Source: Thiorhodospira sibirica ATCC 700588 | GTDB taxonomy: Bacteria > Pseudomonadota > Gammaproteobacteria > Ectothiorhodospirales > Ectothiorhodospiraceae | Assembly: GCF_000227725.2 (NCBI RefSeq) | Contig: NZ_MU255056.1 | Coordinates: 2,220,511 to 2,284,510 of the forward strand | Direction: 5' to 3' | Length of the DNA: 64,000 nucleotides | Part shown: piece by piece, positions 18,932-26,200 of the stretch | How positions within the stretch are numbered: position 1 is the first letter of the stretch | Layout: each line of letters opens with the position of its first letter | Notes under the pieces: model-generated | What the model was told of the DNA's origin: nothing | Databases searched by the model: none | Seen by the model: the letters and a program-made list of their open reading frames with translations, nothing else | Position numbers and translations under genes: made by a program

Positions 18932-20416
18932 ATGATGTTTTTCTCCATCCGCACCAAAGTTTTTCTGACGCTGCTGCTGGCAGTGTGTCTGGTGGTGTTG
19001 GGAATGCTGGCACTGATGCGCTGGTCGTTTGAGGCAGGCTTGGTGGAACTGGCTGAAACCCGCCAGCAAGAACGCATTACACACATCCGCGAACGCTTGA
19101 GTCAGCTGTATTTGTATCATGGCAGTTGGGAGCCCTTGAAAGCCAACCCCGCGCTGTGGCTAGGGATTCTCAGTGGGCGTGGTGAGTTTTTGCACTATCC
19201 CGGCTGGGCGCATGACCCGCCGGCCAGAATGCCCGGCTGGTTACGCTATCATCCGGAGGACCCCCCGCATGCCTGGCCGCCGCAGCGTACCCTGCAGGCG
19301 CAACAACAGGGCAGACGGCATCGCCCCCTGGAATTGCGCCTGATGTTACTTGATGCACAAGGGGCTATCATTTATGCCCGCCCGGAATTGTTGCGCGAGG
19401 CTCGACGCATCCCCATTGTGCTGGATACGCAGCGCATCGGCGAACTGGCCTTGCTGCCTGGGCCTTCCATTTCTGAATTGGGCGAGCTGCGCTTTCGTGA
19501 GCGTCAACGCAATGCCTTGTTATTATTTGGCCTCTTTATGATGATGCTCACCGCCGCCCTGGCCTTTCCGTTGGCCAAACATCTGGTGCGCCCGGTGCTG
19601 GAATATCAACACACCACACGCCGCCAGGCCTGCGGTGATTACAGCCAGCGCGTCGCCGTCCACAGCCGCGATGAGTTGGGACAGCTAGGACGTGATATCA
19701 ATGCCTTGGCCGAGACCCTGGCGCGTAATGAATTGGCCCGGCGGCGCTGGATTGCCGATATTTCTCATGAATTACGCACCCCCTTGAGTCTGTTACGGGC
19801 ACATATCGAAGCCTTGCAGGATGGCGTGCGGCCTTTGGATCAGGCGGCGCTGGACTCACTGCATCAGGATGTGGAACGTCTGGGGCGACTGGTTAATGAC
19901 CTGCATGAGCTGTCATTGTCGGATCTGGGGGCTTTAAGCTATCGCAAGGCGCACATACAACCGGCCGTGCTGCTGGCCGAGGCCGTCGATGCCTTGCGCC
20001 CGGCCTTTGCTGAAGCTGGGCTGGCACTCGCACTTGAGATCACACAGACCCACCCCGTCAGCGTGCTGGCCGATGCGGGGCGCCTGGCACAGCTGTTTAA
20101 CAACCTGCTACATAACAGCCTGCATTACACTCAGCGCGGCGGACAACTCCTCATCCGCCTGCACCACGACAAAACCACGCTGTCTATTGATTTTCAGGAC
20201 AGCGCCCCCGGCGTTGCCGACAGCAGCTTATCGCGTCTCTGTGAACCGCTATACCGGGTAGAAAACTCACGCAATCAACAAAGCGGCGGCAGCGGCCTGG
20301 GCCTGGCGATTTGCAAAAACATCGCACACGCCCACGAAGGCACGATCCAGGCACACCACTCACCACTGGGCGGCGTCTGGATACAGCTGCAACTGCCGCT
20401 TTGCAGTGCATCTTGA
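18932..20416 (+). CDS. BaeS-like envelope-stress sensor histidine kinase
   Basis: 494 residues. Two membrane helices (about 8-30 and 190-210) flank a periplasmic domain of roughly 160 residues; a HAMP linker follows (LVRPVLEYQHTTRRQACGDY). The HisKA box is DISHELRTPLSLLRAH with the phosphoacceptor His, and the ATPase domain has NNLLHNSLHYT (N box) and GGSGLGLAICKNI (G2 box). It has the domain order of BaeS. No response-regulator gene adjoins: the downstream space holds an IS element and then tRNA-Thr. A good AGAGGA lies before the ATG. Confidence 0.85.
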   Translation: MMFFSIRTKVFLTLLLAVCLVVLGMLALMRWSFEAGLVELAETRQQERITHIRERLSQLYLYHGSWEPLKANPALWLGILSGRGEFLHYPGWAHDPPARMPGWLRYHPEDPPHAWPPQRTLQAQQQGRRHRPLELRLMLLDAQGAIIYARPELLREARRIPIVLDTQRIGELALLPGPSISELGELRFRERQRNALLLFGLFMMMLTAALAFPLAKHLVRPVLEYQHTTRRQACGDYSQRVAVHSRDELGQLGRDINALAETLARNELARRRWIADISHELRTPLSLLRAHIEALQDGVRPLDQAALDSLHQDVERLGRLVNDLHELSLSDLGALSYRKAHIQPAVLLAEAVDALRPAFAEAGLALALEITQTHPVSVLADAGRLAQLFNNLLHNSLHYTQRGGQLLIRLHHDKTTLSIDFQDSAPGVADSSLSRLCEPLYRVENSRNQQSGGSGLGLAICKNIAHAHEGTIQAHHSPLGGVWIQLQLPLCSAS

Positions 20417-20446
20417 TTCGCAAAGGTGGCCTTGACTGTAAAACGG

Positions 20447-20457
20447 TTGGCGAGCGG
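20447..20457 (+). repeat. left target-site duplication of the IS element
   Basis: TTGGCGAGCGG here is repeated exactly at 21927-21937, on the other side of the element, and marks the insertion boundary. Confidence 0.85.
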
Positions 20458-20458
20458 C

Positions 20459-21926
20459 TGTCAACCCAATTCAGAAAAGTCTGTCAACCCAATTCAGAAA
20501 AGTCCCCTTTTGTGCAAAGCAGAAGTGTCCCCCGTAGAATGCGTGGTTATGGTGTTTGGGCTGGTGCCGGAGTGATGTTGCCCCGACCTCTCCAAGGGTG
20601 GTCCGGCGCCGGTTTGTAGGTTGGCTTGGCGGTCTGTTTTGCCTTGGCCTGGTCGACGCTGTGGTGGACACTTTTTTCATCATCCAGCGGTGTGGGCGGT
20701 TCGCCCTCAGCCAACAGACGGTAAGGCATGATGTGCCCCTGGTGCAGGAGGGTGATGGTGCCGTCGAAGGCCTCGCAGACGGTGAGGGTGGCACCCCGCA
20801 GGCGGTAGCCCTTGCCCTGTCCCTGAAGCTGATATTCCCGGTTCTTGAACTGGAAGCAAAGGTTCTTGGAGAGCTTACGGGTATGGTGCAGGCAAAGGAT
20901 GAGGGCCTGCTCCTCGGGGCTGTGCAGCACCGGTCGGTGGGCATCCTGGGGGCTTTGTGGCTCGACGGCGAAGCGGGCGTTGAAGTCGGCCATGAAGGTG
21001 GGGAGGAAGGCGTTGGCGGCGTCGATGTCCGAGATCTCACGCAGGCGCAGCTCCTTGACCAAACGGTCTTGCAGGGTCTGGTTGGCCCGCTCCACCCGCC
21101 CCTTGGCCTGAGGCGTGTTGGCATGAATGGCGGCGATGTCGAGGGTCTTGAGGGCGCGGGAAAACTGGGTCAGCTCCCCGTCGTGCTCAGGATGATTGAC
21201 ACGGAAGATGCTGTGTTTGTCTGAGTAGAGGGCCACCGGACGTCCGTGCTGATCCAGGTATTGCTGTAGGGTCTCCATGTAGGCCTGGGTGGTCTCGGCG
21301 GGCACGAAGCGCAGGGCCATCAGGCGCCCTGTGGCGTCGTCGATGAACACAATCAGGGTACAGCGCGGGCCGCGCACCTCAAACCAGTCATGGGGCGAGC
21401 CGTCGATTTGAATGAGCTCCCCCAGGCAGGGGCGGCGTGGACGGCGCTGATGAATGCGGGCTTGCTTGCGTTGCTTGGGCTGCCATAGCCCATCGGCCAC
21501 CATCCACTGGCGCAGGGTCTCGACCGAGAGATGATGACCATGGCGCTCGGCCAGCTTTTCGCAGGCCAGGGTGGGGCCAAAGTCGGTGTAGTGCGTCTTG
21601 ACCAAGGCGAGCACCTCCTGGCGTACTGTCTCGGCAATGGCGTTATTGGGACGTCGGCCACGGTGGCCACTGCGTAGCCCTGTCGCCCCATGCTCACGAT
21701 AGCGGCGAACCAGGCGCTTGACCTGGCGCACGCTCAACCCCAGGCGCTGGGCCGCCTCGGCCTGCCGCAGATGCTTGTTCGCCACCGCCTGAATCATCTC
21801 TAGTCGGTCAATTTCTTTGTGACTCATCGTAATGTGCTCCTTCGTCATGCGTGCCCCTCCCGCTTAAATATAAAGGGGACATTTTAGAATTGGACGAAGG
21901 GGACATTACTGCTTTGGGCTAACACA
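20459..21926 (-). mobile_element. insertion sequence of the ISNCY/IS1202 type
   Basis: A 1.47-kb element bounded by 11-bp direct repeats. The ends start TGT and finish ACA and are related inverted repeats: left TGTCAACCCAATTCAGAAAA, right (reverse complement) TGTGTTAGCCCAAAGCAGTA, both continuing to GTC. Inside each end lies another copy of the same AGNAATGTCCCC-type motif, as expected for multiple transposase binding sites. The left end carries a perfect 23-bp tandem duplication (20458-20480 and 20481-20503). The transposase frame is uninterrupted, so the copy looks intact and recent. Confidence 0.88.
20547..21827 (-). CDS. ISNCY-family (IS1202 group) DDE transposase
   Basis: 426 residues from the ATG at 21827, which has AAGGAG nine bases upstream; an ATG seven codons earlier lacks this. 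The N-terminal helix-turn-helix region is AAQRLGLSVRQVKRLVRRYR. The integrase-like core shows the DDE triad as QIDGSPHDWFE, FIDDATGRL and KGRVERANQTLQDRLVKEL. The C-terminus has an unstructured Pro-rich tail. No frameshift or internal stop is seen, so the protein should be functional. It is transcribed toward the baeS-like gene. Confidence 0.9.
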   Translation of the reverse strand: MSHKEIDRLEMIQAVANKHLRQAEAAQRLGLSVRQVKRLVRRYREHGATGLRSGHRGRRPNNAIAETVRQEVLALVKTHYTDFGPTLACEKLAERHGHHLSVETLRQWMVADGLWQPKQRKQARIHQRRPRRPCLGELIQIDGSPHDWFEVRGPRCTLIVFIDDATGRLMALRFVPAETTQAYMETLQQYLDQHGRPVALYSDKHSIFRVNHPEHDGELTQFSRALKTLDIAAIHANTPQAKGRVERANQTLQDRLVKELRLREISDIDAANAFLPTFMADFNARFAVEPQSPQDAHRPVLHSPEEQALILCLHHTRKLSKNLCFQFKNREYQLQGQGKGYRLRGATLTVCEAFDGTITLLHQGHIMPYRLLAEGEPPTPLDDEKSVHHSVDQAKAKQTAKPTYKPAPDHPWRGRGNITPAPAQTP

Positions 21927-21937
21927 TTGGCGAGCGG
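21927..21937 (+). repeat. right target-site duplication of the IS element
   Basis: An exact copy of the TTGGCGAGCGG found at 20447-20457. It lies five bases before the presumed -35 box of tRNA-Thr. Confidence 0.85.
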
Positions 21938-21941
21938 AGTC

Positions 21942-21971
21942 TTGAATTTTCTCTGGTGTTTCGTATATGAT
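21942..21971 (+). promoter_or_regulatory. probable sigma-70 promoter of tRNA-Thr
   Basis: TTGAAT (21942-21947) and TATGAT (21966-21971), separated by 18 bases, precede the tRNA by 22 bp. The IS insertion ends just upstream, so the core promoter is intact but any natural upstream activating sequence has been replaced by the IS end. Confidence 0.6.
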
Positions 21972-21993
21972 ACTGCGCCTTTCCTGCAGCAAG

Positions 21994-22069
21994 GCCGACG
22001 TAGCTCAGATGGTAGAGCAACCGATTCGTAATCGGTAGGTCCGCAGTTCGATTCTGCGCGTCGGCACCA
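21994..22069 (+). tRNA. tRNA-Thr (anticodon CGT)
   Basis: A 76-base cloverleaf, GCCGACG ... CGTCGGC, with encoded CCA (22067-22069). The anticodon arm is ACCGA-TTCGTAA-TCGGT, giving anticodon CGU (reads ACG). D arm GCTC-AGATGGTA-GAGC and T arm CGCAG-TTCGATT-CTGCG are well formed. Confidence 0.96.
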
Positions 22070-22157
22070 TACACACAGCTATACATGCCTTCCATTTGAT
22101 GCGATCTGACGCCTTGCTTCTGGCGTTGTCTGCGTTTTACCTGATCAGGCCCTCGTC

Positions 22158-23177
22158 ATGTCATCTCTTCATCCCACTCCAGACTATATTTCACTGGCGC
22201 ACGGTAACGGCGGGCGCTTGATGCAGGCGTTGATTGCCTCGGTGTTTATGGCGCCTTTGGGTATGGATACGCCAGAGATGCAGAGTGATGCGGCGCCGCT
22301 GGTATTACCGGAGGGGGTTGTGGTGGTGACCACCGATGGGTTTATTGTCAAACCCTTGGAGTTTCCCGGTGGAAGCATTGGTTCGCTGGCGGTGCATGGT
22401 ACGGTGAACGATCTGGCGGTTGCCGGGGCTGATCCCTGTTATTTGACCCTGAATGCCTTGATTGAGGAGGGGCTGGAGTATGCGCTGCTCAAGCGTCTGA
22501 TTGAGGATTTGGCGCAGGCGGCAAAAGCCTGCGGGGTGCAGGTGGTGGCTGGGGATACCAAGGTATTGCCCAAAGGCGAGGGCAGTGGTTTGTATCTGGC
22601 AACCACAGGCATCGGAGTCAGGCCGGTCGGGCTGCATTGGAACATGGCGCAAATTCAGCCCGGTGATGTGATTTTAGTCAGCGGGCCGGTGGGCGATCAT
22701 GGCACGGCGGTGATGCTGGCGCGTGAACAATTTGGCCTGCGCGGCGAGGTGTATTCTGACTGTGCCAGCGTGGTGCCATTGGCGCGGGCATTGCGCGAGC
22801 TGCCGGGGGTGCGTTTTCTGCGCGATCCGACCCGTGGCGGTGTGGCGACGGTGGCCTGGGAGGTGGCCAAGGGCGTGGGATGCACGGTACATTTGCAGGA
22901 AAAGGCGATTCCACTGCGTGATCCGGTAGCAACCGTGTGCGAGATTTTGGGCTACGATCCCTATTATCTGGCCTGTGAGGGGCGGGTGGTGGCGGTGGTG
23001 GCGCCAGATCAGGCGGCCACGGTGCTGGTACGCTGGCAGGCGCTGGCGCAAGGCGCAGCGGCGGCGATCATCGGCACGGTGGAGGCGGGACGACCACAGG
23101 TAATTTTGCATACAGCGCTGGGCGGGCAACGTATTTTGCCCGAGCTGGAAGATGATCCCTTGCCGCGTATCTGCTGA
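22158..23177 (+). CDS. hypE: [NiFe]-hydrogenase maturation protein HypE
   Basis: 339 residues, full length. The AIRS/PurM-like fold is clear: ISLAHGNGGRLM at the start, TTDGFIVKPLEFPGG, GTVNDLAVAGADPCYL, DTKVLPKGEGSG, and FLRDPTRGGVATVAWE. The C-terminus ends in PRIC, the invariant cysteine that HypF carbamoylates and HypE dehydrates to thiocyanate, the source of the cyanide ligand of the NiFe site. The rest of the hyp operon is absent; its upstream neighbour is tRNA-Thr, and downstream it converges with chpA. It implies active hydrogenases encoded elsewhere. Confidence 0.94.
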   Translation: MSSLHPTPDYISLAHGNGGRLMQALIASVFMAPLGMDTPEMQSDAAPLVLPEGVVVVTTDGFIVKPLEFPGGSIGSLAVHGTVNDLAVAGADPCYLTLNALIEEGLEYALLKRLIEDLAQAAKACGVQVVAGDTKVLPKGEGSGLYLATTGIGVRPVGLHWNMAQIQPGDVILVSGPVGDHGTAVMLAREQFGLRGEVYSDCASVVPLARALRELPGVRFLRDPTRGGVATVAWEVAKGVGCTVHLQEKAIPLRDPVATVCEILGYDPYYLACEGRVVAVVAPDQAATVLVRWQALAQGAAAAIIGTVEAGRPQVILHTALGGQRILPELEDDPLPRIC

Positions 23178-23217
23178 GCATTCATCCACAAAGAAAATCC
23201 AAGCGGTGGGCAGTTGG

Positions 23218-26200
23218 CTACACCGCCAGCGCGGTGGGGCGCTCTTTGAGCAGGGTCTGGACGTGCTGGAGCAAGTCGGCTTCCTGGTAGGGTTTAGCCA
23301 GATAGCGGTTGACGCCGATTTCCAGGGCGCGGGCGCGGTGTTTTTCGCCGGTGCGTGAGGTGACCATGATGATCGGCAGGTGGCGCAGGCGGCTGTCATT
23401 GCGGATATGGCTGGCCAACTCATAGCCATCCATGCGCGGCATTTCAATGTCGAGCAGGATGATGTCGGGCAGGCTTTCCTGTAATTGCGCCACAGCATCC
23501 AGCCCATCCTTGGCGGTTAAGACCTCATAATGATGGCGTTTGAGCATACGCGAGGTGACTTTGCGAATGGTGATGGAGTCGTCCACAACCATCACGGTGC
23601 CTTGTATCGCCATCTCGATGCTCGTTTCAGAATTGGCAGGGGCCAGGGCCTGGCGATAATCCAGACGCAAACCGGAACCCATGCGCACCAGGGCCGGAAT
23701 ATCCAGAATCAAAATGACCCGTCCATCGCCTAAAATCGTGGCCCCAGAGATGCCCTTGACCTTGCCGATCTGTGGCCCCACCGGTTTGACCACCACTTCC
23801 CGACTGCCGAGCAGGCTATCCACTTGCAGGGCGATGCGGTTTTCGCCAGAGCGCACCAGCATCATCGGAAACATCGCCTGCGGATACAGCAAACGCGGCT
23901 GCGAAACGCCCAACAAAGCCCCCAGATGTTTGACTTCGTAGCGATGCCCGGCGTAGGGATAAAGCGGGTTTTCGCTTTGATAATAGGCGGTGAGTTCATC
24001 GGTGCGGATGCGCACGATGCCTTCGATGCTGGATAGGGCAATGGCATAAATATCTTCACCGGCCTGTACCAGCAGGGCCTGATTGATGGCCAGGGTAAAG
24101 GGCAGGCGAATGGTAAAGGTGGTGCCTTGGCCAAGCACCGTATCAATGCTCATGACCCCGCCGAGTTGCTTGATTTCGGTATTGACCACATCCATGCCCA
24201 CGCCCCGCCCGGCAATTTGGCTCACTTTCTGCGCGGTGGAAAACCCAGATTCCAGGATAAACTGCATGATCTCCTGATCGGGCAAGACCTCCGCAGGCGA
24301 GAGCAGTCCCAGCTTGATGGCCTTGGCCCGCACCAGTTCCACGCTGATCCCGCCGCCGTCATCTTGTACCTGAATGACGACCTCAGAACCTTCGCGGTTA
24401 ACCCGCAAACGCACACTGCCCACGGGCGGCTTGCTGCGCTGGGCGCGAATGTCCGGGGCTTCAATGCCATGAGAAATCGCGTTGCGCAGCATGTGTTCCA
24501 GGGGGGCAATCATGCGTTCCAGCACAGAACGATCCAGCTCGCTGTGCTCGCCATCAATGAATAATTCAGCCTGCTTGCCCAGCTCGCCTGAGGTTTGCCG
24601 CACGATGCGTCGCAAGCGGGTGGTAAGGGTGCCAAATTGCACCATGCGGGTGCGCATCAGGCCCTCTTGCAGGTCGGTGCTGATGCGTGATTGCTGCAAC
24701 AGCAGGGTTTCGGTGTCACGCACCTGTTCGGCCAGGATTTCCTGAATGCTGCTGAGATCACTGACGCTTTCGGCCAAGGCACGGGAAAGCTGCTGAATGT
24801 TGGAGTAGCGATCCATCTCCAGCGGATCAAAGGTGGGTTTGCTTGCCTGGGTCACGCTGGCAGAAGAGGCTACCGGCGGTGCTGTGGGCGTTTCGCTGGG
24901 TTTTTCACTGCCGGGCAGGTGCCCGGCGTTCAATGGTGCGGAGCTGGGGCTCGGCGCGCCCAAGGCGGGTGGCAAGGCTTCATGGCGAAACAGAATCTGG
25001 GATTCGGTTTCCATCTCCAGCTTGCGCAACTGCTCACGCAGGCGCAACACGGTTTGCGCAAATTCGGCCAGATTGAAGCCAAAGCTGGTGATCTGCTGCT
25101 CCAGGCGCGAGTGATAGATGTTCACCTCGCCGGCATAGTTGACCAGATTATCGAGCACATCAGAACGCACCCGCACCAATTCTTGTGCGTTAGCGCCCTT
25201 GGTTGCCGTGTCCCCCCGGTCGGGGGTGGCAACTGTTTCCCCGACCGGCTCAGATTTTCCCGGCGCGTGCGCACCAGGAACAGCGATTGTAGGTGGTGAG
25301 GCACCCGCCGGAGGGTGCGTCGTCGTTGCTGCCTGACCGCTGCGCACGCCTTCCAGCAGGACAACCATCGCGGTGTCTGGATAGATCGGCTGCTTTTTTT
25401 GTGCCTGTTCAAGCATGGCGCTAAGACTGTCCATCGCTAGATGAATCACGTTGAGCAGGGCTTTATCGGGCGAGCGCTGACCTTCAGACACGGCAATCAT
25501 GAGGGTTTCCACACTATGGCTCAGGGTGCCAATGTGGGTAAAGCCGGCCATGCGTGAGCTGCCCTTGAGGGTGTGCAACTGGCGCTGTAAGTCGGTGATG
25601 ATGTCACGGCTGCCCAGATCCATGGACCAGGCCTGCAGAATCTGTTCGGTTTTTTCCAGAATCTCGACGCCTTCTTCCAGAAAGATATCGACCAGTTCCT
25701 GATCTTCGTCGTAGGGCTGGTTAGGTTCGTGTGCCGGTGAAACCTCTGCGGCAGGGGCAACCGCAGGGGCAGAGGCTTCCGGCGCAGCCACCGGTTGCGC
25801 TACATCCGCTGGGGTTGCCGGTATTGGCGCTGCGGGTATTGCGGCGGCGGCTGGCGGTGTCTCAGGGCTTGCCGGGGGCGGCGGTGGTGCGGGCGTGGCT
25901 TTGGTAGCCGTCGGCGCCGGGGCGGTATAGGCGATATGGCTGTGACTGGCCGGCTCGGTCAGTTCAGGCAAGGGCTTGAGCCAGCTTTCCACCGCTGACC
26001 ACGCGGCATGGTCATGTTCCTGGCGCTTGAGTTCCGTCTCCAGCAATTGATCAATGGCCTGCTGCAGCTCGGGGTTTTGCGGGATGGGGGTGTCGGTACT
26101 GGCCAGCGCGGCCAGCACCTGACGAATATAGGTGATGACCTGCTGTAATAAGGGAAAGGCCGTATCGGGAAATGGCAGGCCGACTTCCGCTCGCGCCTTG

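Noticed and set aside
22158-23177. Possible selenide, water dikinase (selD) because of the AIRS/PurM fold
   Set aside because: The C-terminal PRIC and the FLRDPTRGG segment identify HypE; the SelD N-terminal Cys/Sec motif is absent.
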